Shown one piece after another: positions 19,135 to 25,618 of a stretch of DNA of 26,498 nt. Numbering within the stretch: position 1 is the stretch's first letter; each line of letters opens with the position of its first letter. This DNA is from Actinomycetes bacterium (GTDB lineage Bacteria > Actinomycetota > Actinomycetes > Propionibacteriales > Nocardioidaceae): positions 1 to 26,498 of the forward strand of contig JAKPAQ010000167.1 in NCBI GenBank assembly GCA_029779385.1, given 5' to 3'. A program made the position numbers and the translations under genes. The notes below the pieces were generated by a model, which was not told the DNA's origin, did no database searches, and saw only the letters and a program-made list of their open reading frames with translations.

Positions 19135-19655
19135 TTCGCCAATTCGTGGTCGTTCCGCCGGTGCCTGCGCTACTGCCGAGATATCGCAGTTCGATTGACC
19201 CGGTGGCGGACCTGCGCGCCTCGGCACTGGACGTGGTCGCGGCGATGACTCGCGACGCCGAAGAAGTGTCGATTCTGGGCTCCGACCGGTTCGCTGGCGC
19301 GGTTGGTCGGGCACTGCTTGCTGGCGCTGGCTATGAGGGTCGAGTCACTCGCGAGGCGCCGGTCGCGTTGGTGATGGCCAATGGAAGTGCCATGCGCAGT
19401 GAGAAGGCACCAGGGCACCTTGACGATCGGGCTTTCGATTTTGATGACGCAGTTGACTTGGCCTTGCGTTCTGGCGACCCGCTCCGGTTGTCGGCGCTGG
19501 ACGCAATGCTTGGGACTGAACTCTGGGCCAGCGGCATCGACACGCTGCGCGACCTCGGTCAGCACCTAACTGGCTCGTGGCGGGTGTCTGTGCCGCACGC
19601 GGATGCGCCCTACGGCGTCCTGTGGTGGGTCTGCGCGTGGGTCCGCGCCGACTGA
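19131..19655 (+). CDS. Class III extradiol-dioxygenase-like protein, short form, function unknown
   Basis: A 174-aa protein related to the actinobacterial family annotated as class III extradiol ring-cleavage dioxygenase subunit B-like. The recognisable parts are VVVPPVPALLP at the N-terminus, VALVMANGSAMRSEKAPG in the middle and the aspartate-rich HLDDRAFDFDDAVDLAL, then a conserved-looking C-terminus with tryptophans (SWRVSVPHADAPYGVLWWV). Family members are usually longer (roughly 220-240 aa, from memory); the shortening falls in the middle, around ILGSDRFAGAVGR. The N-terminal PHPPLL histidine typical of the family is PPVPALL here, so the metal site looks lost. The ATG overlaps the folP2 stop. 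No function is assigned. Confidence 0.7.
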   Translation: MIRQFVVVPPVPALLPRYRSSIDPVADLRASALDVVAAMTRDAEEVSILGSDRFAGAVGRALLAGAGYEGRVTREAPVALVMANGSAMRSEKAPGHLDDRAFDFDDAVDLALRSGDPLRLSALDAMLGTELWASGIDTLRDLGQHLTGSWRVSVPHADAPYGVLWWVCAWVRAD

Positions 19656-19692
19656 ACCAGAACCTTGTCGGCGGCGTGCGCAGTCGCTGACC

Positions 19693-19698
19693 TAGGCT
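19693..19698 (+). promoter_or_regulatory. Putative leaderless -10 element of pyrD
   Basis: TAGGCT, 7 nt, then GTG at 19706. The intervening GGAGGAC also resembles a ribosome-binding site, so the mRNA could be leaderless or carry a longer leader from an upstream promoter. Confidence 0.45.
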
Positions 19699-19705
19699 GG
19701 AGGAC

Positions 19706-20731
19706 GTGGCCTATGACGCGCTGTTCGACAAAGTTTTTTCGCGGATGGATCCGGAGAAGATTCACGAAAAGGCCTTCGCCTCGATTCGTGCGGGTCGGGC
19801 GATAAGCAAAGTTTTGTATCGAGTTGACCCCAAGCCAGTAACGCTGATGGGGATCGAGTTCCCCCATCGGTTCGGACTTGCCGCCGGGTTCGACAAGAAC
19901 GCTCGCGGGGTCTTGGGGCTTCAGGCTCTTGGCTTTGGGCACGTCGAGATCGGCACCGTGACGGCCCGGCCTCAGCCCGGCAACGACCGGCCCAGACTTT
20001 TCCGGCTCACTGAAGATCACGCAATCATCAACAGGATGGGCTTCAACAACGACGGCGCGGCCCAGGTCGCGGCGCGACTGCATCGGCTTCGCGACACTAA
20101 GGCTGGAGCGCGCGCGGTAATCGGCGTGAACATCGGTAAGACGAAGGTGGTTCCGGCTGAGGGCGCGGCCGATGATTACGCCGAAAGCGCGCGACTGCTT
20201 GCGCCGTTTGCCGACTACCTCGTCGTAAACGTTTCAAGCCCAAACACGCCTGGGCTGCGCGATTTGCAAGCAACCAGTTCACTCGAACCGATCTTGGCCG
20301 CCGTCAAGGAAATCGCCGACGCGAACCACGGCCGCCGGGTTCCGCTAGTGGTAAAAATCGCTCCTGATCTGGCTGGCGAAGACATCGAGGCGGTCACGGA
20401 CTTGGCCCTGGCTTTGGGTCTTGACGGGATCAGCGCCACCAACACGACCATTGCCCGACCGGTCGAACTCAAGTCGAGTCGCGGCGAAATTGAGGCGGCC
20501 GGGGCCGGTGGCCTATCGGGCCCGATCTTGGCGGATCGGTCGACCGAGGTGCTTCGCCAGATCCGCGAACGTGCCGGTGACCGACTGGTTCTTATCGGAG
20601 TCGGGGGAGTGACAACTCCGGCAGATGTGACAGCCAGAATTGCTGCGGGCGCAGACCTTGTTCAGGCCTACACGGGCTTCATTTACGGGGGTCCGAAGTG
20701 GCCTTCGACGCTGGCAAAAGTGGCTCATTGA
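19706..20731 (+). CDS. pyrD: Dihydroorotate dehydrogenase (quinone), class 2
   Basis: FMN enzyme oxidising dihydroorotate to orotate in pyrimidine synthesis and passing electrons to the membrane quinone (341 aa). The N-terminal helical extension (DALFDKVFSRMDPEKIHEKAF) is the membrane/quinone-binding part that defines class 2. Motifs visible are LAAGFDKNARGV, GHVEIGTVTARPQPGN, NRMGFNN, the catalytic-base segment Asn175-Val-Ser-Ser178-Pro-Asn180 (Ser178 is the class 2 base), VVKIAPDL, GGLSGP and LIGVGGV. The GTG start is fixed by the family N-terminus and the upstream -10 element. Electrons probably go to the menaquinone pool also reduced by complex I. Confidence 0.95.
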   Translation: MAYDALFDKVFSRMDPEKIHEKAFASIRAGRAISKVLYRVDPKPVTLMGIEFPHRFGLAAGFDKNARGVLGLQALGFGHVEIGTVTARPQPGNDRPRLFRLTEDHAIINRMGFNNDGAAQVAARLHRLRDTKAGARAVIGVNIGKTKVVPAEGAADDYAESARLLAPFADYLVVNVSSPNTPGLRDLQATSSLEPILAAVKEIADANHGRRVPLVVKIAPDLAGEDIEAVTDLALALGLDGISATNTTIARPVELKSSRGEIEAAGAGGLSGPILADRSTEVLRQIRERAGDRLVLIGVGGVTTPADVTARIAAGADLVQAYTGFIYGGPKWPSTLAKVAH

Positions 20732-20740
20732 GACCCCGAT

Positions 20741-20770
20741 TTGGGAACTTGGCACCTGACCCGGTATCTT
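20741..20770 (+). promoter_or_regulatory. Putative promoter of tRNA-Thr/tRNA-Met/rpmG
   Basis: TTGGGA at 20741-20746 and TATCTT at 20765-20770, 18 nt apart, with the tRNA-Thr gene starting 13 nt further on. It lies in the 52-nt gap after pyrD. The spacing is good and the hexamers are moderate matches. Confidence 0.5.
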
Positions 20771-20783
20771 TGCTTGTCGGCTT

Positions 20784-20856
20784 GCCCCTTTAGCTCAGTC
20801 GGCAGAGCGTTTCCATGGTAAGGAAAAGGTCTACGGTTCGATTCCGTAAAGGGGCT
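20784..20856 (+). tRNA. tRNA-Thr (GGT)
   Basis: A 73-nt tRNA. Acceptor GCCCCTT pairs with AAGGGGC, discriminator T. D arm GCTC/GAGC, anticodon stem TTTCC/GGAAA, loop ATGGTAA with anticodon GGT at 20817-20819, T loop TTCGATT. CCA is not encoded. It is followed 30 nt later by tRNA-Met, the usual actinobacterial pair before rpmG. Confidence 0.96.
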
Positions 20857-20886
20857 CTGAGGAGCGAGGTCACTCGCAACTTCTGT

Positions 20887-20963
20887 GGCTGGGTAGCTCA
20901 GGTGGTTAGAGCACACGACTCATAATCGTGGGGTCGCGGGTTCGAGTCCCGCCCCAGCTACCA
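20887..20963 (+). tRNA. tRNA-Met (CAT), elongator type
   Basis: A 74-nt tRNA plus encoded CCA (20961-20963). Acceptor GGCTGGG pairs with CCCAGCT, with a G-U pair at position 1-72, followed by discriminator A. The anticodon stem ACGA/TCGT encloses CTCATAA, with CAT at 20921-20923. It lacks the three consecutive G-C pairs of initiator tRNA in the anticodon stem, so it is the elongator (or a lysidine-modified Ile form, less likely in this conserved position next to rpmG). Confidence 0.94.
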
Positions 20964-20981
20964 AGACGGCAAGACTGAAAC

Positions 20982-20997
20982 GCCCATAAGTATGGGC
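20982..20997 (+). other. Hairpin between tRNA-Met and rpmG
   Basis: Inverted repeat GCCCATA AG TATGGGC, probably a 5-6 bp stem with a 4-6 nt loop, 18 nt after tRNA-Met and 20 nt before rpmG. No T-tract. It may mark 3' processing of the tRNA or structure in the rpmG leader. Confidence 0.4.
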
Positions 20998-21017
20998 ACC
21001 AACGAAAGAGGCACACC

Positions 21018-21188
21018 GTGGCCAGCAAGAGTTCCGACGTTCGGCCCAAGATCACCTTGGCCTGCACTGAGTGCAAAGAGCGCAACTACATCACCAAGAA
21101 GAACCGTCGCAACGATCCCGATCGTCTCGAGGTCAACAAGTTCTGCCCGCGCTGCAAGACGCACCGCGCGCACCGCGAGACTCGCTGA
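21018..21188 (+). CDS. rpmG: 50S ribosomal protein L33, zinc-binding form
   Basis: Ribosomal protein L33 (56 aa) of the large subunit near the E site. Translation from GTG 21018 gives [19 protein letters not shown] and ends [10 protein letters not shown]. Both zinc-ribbon CxxC pairs are present (Cys16/Cys19 and Cys43/Cys46), so this is the C+ form and not a zinc-independent paralogue. GAAAGAGG lies 7 nt before the GTG as a ribosome-binding site. The gene follows tRNA-Thr and tRNA-Met and ends before a GC-rich hairpin. In mycobacteria hadABC follows here; in this window murB follows directly. Confidence 0.96.
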   Translation: MASKSSDVRPKITLACTECKERNYITKKNRRNDPDRLEVNKFCPRCKTHRAHRETR

Positions 21189-21203
21189 ATCTTCAGTTGC
21201 TTC

Positions 21204-21235
21204 AACCCCCCTCTCCCGACTGGGAGTGGGGGGTT
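21204..21235 (+). terminator. Probable terminator after rpmG
   Basis: A 14-nt arm pair (21204-21217 with 21222-21235) with one mismatch and loop GACT; the base is AACCCCCC paired with GGGGGGTT. No T-tract follows (GTCGACGTCTT), so this is the GC-rich, U-poor type common in actinobacteria. It separates the tRNA/rpmG transcript from murB, which has its own promoter. Confidence 0.7.
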
Positions 21236-21263
21236 GTCGACGTCTTAGGGCAGTTTGGCTCGA

Positions 21264-21269
21264 TAGGAT
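21264..21269 (+). promoter_or_regulatory. Putative leaderless -10 element of murB
   Basis: TAGGAT, 7 nt, then the ATG at 21277, with no ribosome-binding site between. It supports 21277 as the start and an independent promoter between the rpmG terminator and murB. Confidence 0.5.
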
Positions 21270-21276
21270 CGCGGCC

Positions 21277-22305
21277 ATGAACTTGTCGCAAGTGACCACG
21301 CTGCGGATGGGTGGCCCGGCCAAAAAAATAGTCGAGGCAACCACCGAAGGCGGTCTCATCGAAGCGGTCCGGTCGGCCGACCTTGCAGGTGAGCCGGTGC
21401 TGCTGGTCGCTGGCGGCAGCAACCTCGTGGTCGCCGATGAGGGGTTCGACGGAACCGTCGTGTTGGTCCGCACCGGCGGGATTACCGAATCGGTCGACGA
21501 GTGCAGCGGAGCACTAGTCACGGTCGCCGCCGGCGAAAACTGGGACGACTTTGTTGCGTATGCCATCTCGCGCGATTGGGCGCAGATTGAGGCGCTCTCG
21601 GGTATCCCCGGGGCCGTGGGGTCCACCCCGATCCAGAACGTCGGCGCTTACGGCCAGCAAGTCAGCGACACGATTGCCGCAGTTCGCGCGTGGGACCGAG
21701 AAGAAGACCGGGTGACCACGCTGATGGCCGCGGACCTGGAGTTTGGCTACCGATCGAGTCTGTTCAAGACTCAGCCCGGCCGTTACGTCGTGCTGACGGT
21801 TCAGTTTCAGTTCCCGCTCGCCGCCGGCCTCAGCGCGCCAGTTCGCTACGCCGAACTGGCGCGTATCTTAGGCATTGCCGAAGGGGAGCGGGCCGAACTG
21901 GCCGCGGTGCGACAAGCAGTGTTGGGTCTGCGGGCAGCCAAGGGCATGGTCCTTGATCCGCTCGACCATGACACTTGGAGTGCAGGCTCGTTTTTCACCA
22001 ACCCGATCATTTCTGAAGCGGCCGCCGAAGCGCTGGGTGAATCCGCCCCGAAATTTTTGCAGCCCGACGGCACAGTGAAGACCAGCGCGGCTTGGCTGAT
22101 CGAGCAGTCCGGGTTTGCTAAGGGGTACCAGCGAGGCGGGGTCGGTCTGTCGACCAAGCACACGCTCGCGTTGACCAATCGAGGAGCCGGCACGGCCACC
22201 GAACTAATCGACCTCGCCCGCGAAGTGCGAGACGAGGTCGAAAAGCGGTTTTCGGTCCGACTGGTGAATGAGCCGGTCTTTGTGGGTCTTGAGTTATCGC
22301 GCTAA
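21277..22305 (+). CDS. murB: UDP-N-acetylenolpyruvoylglucosamine reductase
   Basis: Cytoplasmic FAD enzyme (342 aa) that reduces enolpyruvyl-UDP-GlcNAc to UDP-MurNAc with NADPH, the second step of peptidoglycan precursor synthesis. Visible parts are VTTLRMGGPAKKIVEA at the N-terminus, the FAD-binding GGGSNLVVADEGF-like loop (AGGSNLVVADEGF), GIPGAVGSTPIQNVGAYGQQ, the active-site Arg in FGYRSSLF, the proton-donor Ser in AGSFFTNPI and the C-terminal Glu in VNEPVFVG. The Tyr-loop insert and length mark a type I MurB. The ATG at 21277 was preferred over the long upstream open frame, which runs through rpmG. It converges on the DUF4190-like gene with a 6-nt gap. Confidence 0.94.
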   Translation: MNLSQVTTLRMGGPAKKIVEATTEGGLIEAVRSADLAGEPVLLVAGGSNLVVADEGFDGTVVLVRTGGITESVDECSGALVTVAAGENWDDFVAYAISRDWAQIEALSGIPGAVGSTPIQNVGAYGQQVSDTIAAVRAWDREEDRVTTLMAADLEFGYRSSLFKTQPGRYVVLTVQFQFPLAAGLSAPVRYAELARILGIAEGERAELAAVRQAVLGLRAAKGMVLDPLDHDTWSAGSFFTNPIISEAAAEALGESAPKFLQPDGTVKTSAAWLIEQSGFAKGYQRGGVGLSTKHTLALTNRGAGTATELIDLAREVRDEVEKRFSVRLVNEPVFVGLELSR

Positions 22306-22311
22306 CCGGGT

Positions 22312-22794
22312 TCAGGCCGACAGCAGCGAGGTGAAACTGCTGGTCTCTGAGGTGGTGAGGCCCAGTGTGAAGAGCCCGATTATGAAGGCCCATACGAGCA
22401 CGAAAAGCACCAGAAAGATGGTGCCGATGATTCCGCAAATCCGGCCAGTGTTGGCTTCGTTGCGGCCGCTGTACATTGTCGAGTTGGCATCTATCTCGCG
22501 CACTGCCTTGCCGCCGATGGCCCAAGCGAACGGACTGAGGATCAGCAGGAAGCCGCCGCAGAAGGCGATGCTGGCTAGGCCGAGGATTCCCAAAACCATT
22601 GCAGTAGTTGCGTTCGGGTGCTTCGGGAGTAGTTGGGCGCCCCACTGCTGGTTTGGTGGCGGAGTCGGTGCCGCGCCATAGGCGGGCTGCCCTTGATAGG
22701 GCTGCTGGCCTTGGTAGTACTGCCCTGGGGGCAGCTCGGAAGGCTGGGATCCGGGGTACGTGGGTGGGTCCTGGCCAGGAGGGTTCTCAGTCAT
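22312..22794 (-). CDS. DUF4190-like membrane protein with proline/glutamine-rich N-terminus
   Basis: A 160-aa protein. Residues 1-55 are disordered and rich in Pro, Gln, Gly and Tyr (PPGQ, YYQGQQPYQGQ, PPPNQQW). They are followed by two hydrophobic hairpin helices (TAMVLGILGLASIAFCGGFL and the segment near GRICGIIGTIFLVLFVLVW) separated by AIGGKAVREIDAN, the DUF4190 pattern. The N-terminus faces the cytoplasm by charge. Such proteins are common in actinobacteria and have no settled function. The ATG at 22794 was chosen because it overlaps the add stop in ATGA; an in-frame GTG at 22827 would extend it by 11 residues into add. Confidence 0.75.
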   Translation of the reverse strand: MTENPPGQDPPTYPGSQPSELPPGQYYQGQQPYQGQPAYGAAPTPPPNQQWGAQLLPKHPNATTAMVLGILGLASIAFCGGFLLILSPFAWAIGGKAVREIDANSTMYSGRNEANTGRICGIIGTIFLVLFVLVWAFIIGLFTLGLTTSETSSFTSLLSA

Positions 22795-23822
22795 GGGTTC
22801 ATGGTCCCACGGCCGCTGGTTAGCCACCGATCGATGCCAGCGAGCGATTCGAGCTTGAGCTTTTCTGGCGCCTGGCTGGCCAAGATTGACGATCGGGCCA
22901 AGTCGGCCAGTTCGCGATCAGAAAAGTCTTGGGCCGCACGCAGCAGTGCATATTGACCAGCGAGCCGAGTGCCGAATAGGAGGGGATCGTCAGAACCCAG
23001 GGCCACCAAAATGCCGGCTGCCGTTAGCTCTCGGACGGGAATTTCTTCGAGCGTTGCATAAACCCCAAGCGACACGTTCGAGGCCGGACAGACTTCAAGT
23101 GCGATTTGCTTACTGGCCAACAGTTCAAGTAGTTGCGGATCCTCGGCCGAGCGGACGCCGTGTCCTAACCGGTTGGGGGAGAGGGACTCAAGGCATTCGC
23201 GAACGTGCTGTGGCCCGCAGAGCTCACCCGCATGCGGCGCCAAGAGCAGGCCGGCCCGTTCAGCAATGCCAAATGCGGGCGCGAATTCTGCAGTCGTGCC
23301 TCGCCGCTCATCGTTCGACAGACCGAACCCGTGAACTCCTCGGCCGACGTACTGGGCAGCCAAGCGGGCCAATGCCCGAGCATCTAGCGGGTGGCGAATC
23401 CGGTTCGCGGCGATCACGACGCTCATCTGTAGCCCGGTGCTCGCTGTGGCCTGGGCAACGGCGTCAAGTACGAGCTCGGTAAAAGCAGTGATTCCGCCAA
23501 AGAGGCCGCCGTAGCCGGATGGGTCCACTTGGATTTCGGTCCAAACTGAGCCATCTGCGAGGTCGTCTTCGGCCGCTTCGCGAACCAGTCGACGGATGTC
23601 ATCGGGGGTTCGTAACACCGAACGAGCGGTGTCGTAGAGGCGCTGGAACCGGAACCAACCCTTCTCATCAACTGCAGACAGTTGCGGCGGCCACTGGTCC
23701 GTCAGTGCGCTTGGCAGGCCGATCCCGTCTCGCTCGGCAAGTTCCAGCAGGGTCGAATGACGCATCGAGCCGGTGAAATGCAGGTGGAGGTGGGCTTTGG
23801 GTAGCGTCACCAGTGACCTCAT
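22791..23822 (-). CDS. add: Adenosine deaminase family protein
   Basis: Zinc-dependent amidohydrolase (343 aa) that hydrolyses the amino group of adenosine or a related purine. Metal and catalytic residues are visible: HLHLH near residues 11-15, HAGE (general acid Glu), RLGHGVRSAEDP, EVCPASNVSLGVY and the double Asp in LGSDDPLLFGT. The N-terminal LPKAHLHLHFTGSMR is the form seen in actinobacterial members. Adenine deaminase or another purine/aminofutalosine deaminase cannot be excluded by motif alone. It is transcribed divergently from tRNA-Trp and is followed in the same operon by the DUF4190-like gene. The ATG at 23822 has neither a clear ribosome-binding site nor a perfect -10; CACGAT lies 6 nt upstream. 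Confidence 0.88.
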   Translation of the reverse strand: MRSLVTLPKAHLHLHFTGSMRHSTLLELAERDGIGLPSALTDQWPPQLSAVDEKGWFRFQRLYDTARSVLRTPDDIRRLVREAAEDDLADGSVWTEIQVDPSGYGGLFGGITAFTELVLDAVAQATASTGLQMSVVIAANRIRHPLDARALARLAAQYVGRGVHGFGLSNDERRGTTAEFAPAFGIAERAGLLLAPHAGELCGPQHVRECLESLSPNRLGHGVRSAEDPQLLELLASKQIALEVCPASNVSLGVYATLEEIPVRELTAAGILVALGSDDPLLFGTRLAGQYALLRAAQDFSDRELADLARSSILASQAPEKLKLESLAGIDRWLTSGRGTMNP

Positions 23823-23921
23823 CTGGTCATCGTGCCATGACTTGCAGCCGGGCCGCGGCCGCTTGTCGACACCGCGAATTTGGGTGGCTGGTTTCGCGTT
23901 CTGGTCTTAGCCGCGTACACT

Positions 23922-23954
23922 TGACGAAACCGGCGAAACTACCCTGTTTCGTCA
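23922..23954. promoter_or_regulatory. Perfect 9-bp dyad in the add / tRNA-Trp divergent region
   Basis: TGACGAAAC and its exact reverse complement GTTTCGTCA are separated by 15 nt that contain TACCCT (23940-23945), a possible -10. A second, nested pairing GAAAC-TACCCT-GTTTC is also possible. TACACT at 23916-23921 is an alternative -10 for tRNA-Trp. The 172-nt gap between add and tRNA-Trp holds nothing else recognisable. The dyad could be an operator or an RNA hairpin. Confidence 0.45.
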
Positions 23955-23994
23955 TGCCCGTTTGAAGGCCACAAAAATGGCAGATTTCGGGCGA

Positions 23995-24067
23995 AGGGCA
24001 CTGGCGCAATTGGTAGCGCATCGGTCTCCAAAACCGAAGGTTGTGGGTTCAAGTCCCTCGTGCCCTG
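23995..24067 (+). tRNA. tRNA-Trp (CCA)
   Basis: A 73-nt tRNA. Acceptor AGGGCAC pairs fully with GTGCCCT, discriminator G. D stem GCGC/GCGC, anticodon stem TCGGT/ACCGA, loop CTCCAAA with anticodon CCA at 24028-24030, T loop TTCAAGT. The 3' CCA is not encoded. It lies 49 nt upstream of secE, the conserved actinobacterial arrangement, and probably shares its transcript. Confidence 0.97.
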
Positions 24068-24116
24068 CGAGTTCGATTCACGCCGTGGGTCGAAGCCGAA
24101 CAAAGTAAGGAGCACC

Positions 24117-24338
24117 GTGAGCGAGAATCACGAGCTATCCGCCGCTGGCGGCAAGCGCACGTCCTTGCTGACGTTCTACCGCCAAGTGGTGGCCGAACTG
24201 CGCAAGGTCGTTTGGCCGACGCGTCCACAGGTCATCAATTACTTCTACGTGGTGATCGTTTTCGTGCTCATCATGATGACGTTTGTGGCCGGCCTGGACT
24301 ACTTGCTCGGTAAAGCCATCTTCGAAATCTTCTCCTGA
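24117..24338 (+). CDS. secE: Preprotein translocase subunit SecE
   Basis: Small essential subunit of the SecYEG channel (73 aa, single-helix form). It has an amphipathic N-terminal helix with the signature [17 protein letters not shown], a hinge, then one transmembrane helix ([19 protein letters not shown]), with a short C-terminus. The GTG at 24117 was chosen because AAGGAG lies 5 nt upstream; the frame is open further upstream only through the 3' part of tRNA-Trp. It is followed by nusG after 20 nt, as in most bacteria. Confidence 0.95.
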   Translation: MSENHELSAAGGKRTSLLTFYRQVVAELRKVVWPTRPQVINYFYVVIVFVLIMMTFVAGLDYLLGKAIFEIFS

Positions 24339-24358
24339 AAAAACAAGGACTGAACCCC

Positions 24359-25129
24359 GTGACCTCCGAATTCGACGAGACCGTCGACCCTGCCGAAGAG
24401 ACTGCTGTCGAGGCTGCTGGCGATGAGACCGCCGCCGCTGAGGCAGTTGCCGAGGACGCTGCGACTGAAGACGCTGCCGTCGAGGACGATGCGCAGGCCA
24501 CTGATGACGAAGAGATCGATCTGCTCAAGGAATTTCGCGATCGTCTCTGGAGCCAGCCAGGTGACTGGTACGTAATCCACACGTACGCAGGCATGGAAAA
24601 GCGCGTCCAGCAAAACCTAGAGAACCGCAAGGTCGCGCTTAACGCCGAGGACTACATTCACGAGATCGTCGTGCCGACCGAAGAGGTCGCCGAGATCAAG
24701 AACGGCCAGCGCAAACTGGTCCGTCGCACCGTTCTGCCGGGCTACGTGCTCGTGCGAATGGATCTGACTGATGATTCGTGGGGCGTAGTGCGCCACACCC
24801 CGTCGGTCACCGGATTTGTGGGCAACGCCCACCAGCCGGTACCCCTGAGTTTGGCCGAGGTGGAAAAGATGCTCGCCCCGGCAGTGGAAGCTGAAGTTGC
24901 CGCCGAGGCAACTGAAGCCGCCACCCAGCAGCAGAGCTCGGCGCCAAAGGTCGAGTTCACCGATTTCGCGACCGGCGACTCCGTCATGGTGGTCGATGGT
25001 CCGTTCGCAACGCTGCACGCCACGATCACCGAGATCAACGTCGACGCCCAGCGTGTTAAGGCGCTCGTTGAGATCTTCGGTCGTGAAACCCCGGTCGAAC
25101 TCAGTTTCGATCAGATCAGCAAAGTCTGA
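24359..25129 (+). CDS. nusG: Transcription termination/antitermination factor NusG
   Basis: RNA-polymerase-binding processivity and Rho-linking factor (256 aa). An acidic, alanine-rich N-terminal extension of about 60 residues comes first, then the NGN domain from about residue 68 ([43 protein letters not shown]), an Ala/Glu/Gln-rich linker (near [15 protein letters not shown]) and the C-terminal KOW domain (about residues 198-256, [18 protein letters not shown]). The N-terminal extension is usual for actinobacterial NusG. The GTG start has AAGGA 9 nt upstream. The next gene, rplK, follows after 46 nt. Confidence 0.95.
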   Translation: MTSEFDETVDPAEETAVEAAGDETAAAEAVAEDAATEDAAVEDDAQATDDEEIDLLKEFRDRLWSQPGDWYVIHTYAGMEKRVQQNLENRKVALNAEDYIHEIVVPTEEVAEIKNGQRKLVRRTVLPGYVLVRMDLTDDSWGVVRHTPSVTGFVGNAHQPVPLSLAEVEKMLAPAVEAEVAAEATEAATQQQSSAPKVEFTDFATGDSVMVVDGPFATLHATITEINVDAQRVKALVEIFGRETPVELSFDQISKV

Positions 25130-25140
25130 TCGTTCGATCA
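25127..25140 (+). other. Small dyad at the nusG stop
   Basis: TGATCG and CGATCA form a perfect palindrome-like hairpin (TGATC, loop GTTC, GATCA) that begins on the nusG stop codon. No T-tract. It may be chance, a DNA palindrome or a weak structure in the nusG-rplK gap. Confidence 0.25.
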
Positions 25141-25175
25141 CCGCAATACCCATCAAGTAGAAACAAGGACCCGAA

Positions 25176-25604
25176 ATGCCTCCCAAGAAGAAGGTTGCGG
25201 CTGTCGTCAAGGTGCAGCTGCAGGCCGGACAGGCCAACCCGGCACCGCCAGTAGGTACCGCGCTCGGCCCGCACGGCGTCAACATCATGGATTTCTGCAA
25301 GGCGTACAACGCCCAGACCGAATCCATGCGTGGAAACGTCATCCCCGTTGAGATCACGATCTATGAAGACCGCACATTCTCCTTCATCACGAAGACGCCG
25401 CCGGCGGCCGAACTGATCAAGAAGGCCGCAGGCCTGCAGAAGGGCTCGGGCGTCCCGCACACGGACAAGGTCGGCAAGATCACCAAGGACCAAGTCCGCG
25501 AGATCGCCACGACCAAGATGCCTGACCTCAACGCCAACGACATCGACGGCGCCATGAAGATCGTCGAAGGCACCGCCCGCTCCATGGGCGTCACGGTCGA
25601 CTGA
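25176..25604 (+). CDS. rplK: 50S ribosomal protein L11
   Basis: L11 (142 aa) of the large subunit, which binds the GTPase-associated region of 23S rRNA with L10 and is needed for stringent-factor activation. The N-terminal domain has [19 protein letters not shown] and [18 protein letters not shown]; the C-terminal RNA-binding domain includes [17 protein letters not shown] and ends MGVTVD, all typical. The ATG has AAGGA upstream. It forms an operon with rplA, whose intergenic region holds an L1-binding hairpin, so rplK is probably repressed by L1 as well. Confidence 0.97.
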   Translation: MPPKKKVAAVVKVQLQAGQANPAPPVGTALGPHGVNIMDFCKAYNAQTESMRGNVIPVEITIYEDRTFSFITKTPPAAELIKKAAGLQKGSGVPHTDKVGKITKDQVREIATTKMPDLNANDIDGAMKIVEGTARSMGVTVD

Positions 25605-25618
25605 AACTAATCCATTTC

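Noticed and set aside
20992..21276. Extending murB upstream to 20992
   Set aside because: That extension would overlap rpmG in another frame, is arginine/serine-rich and lacks family similarity; the ATG at 21277 has a -10 element at leaderless spacing.
23921..23945. TTGACG and TACCCT as a standard promoter for tRNA-Trp
   Set aside because: The hexamers are only 13 nt apart, too short for a housekeeping sigma factor; TACACT just upstream is an alternative, so I did not assign a definite promoter.
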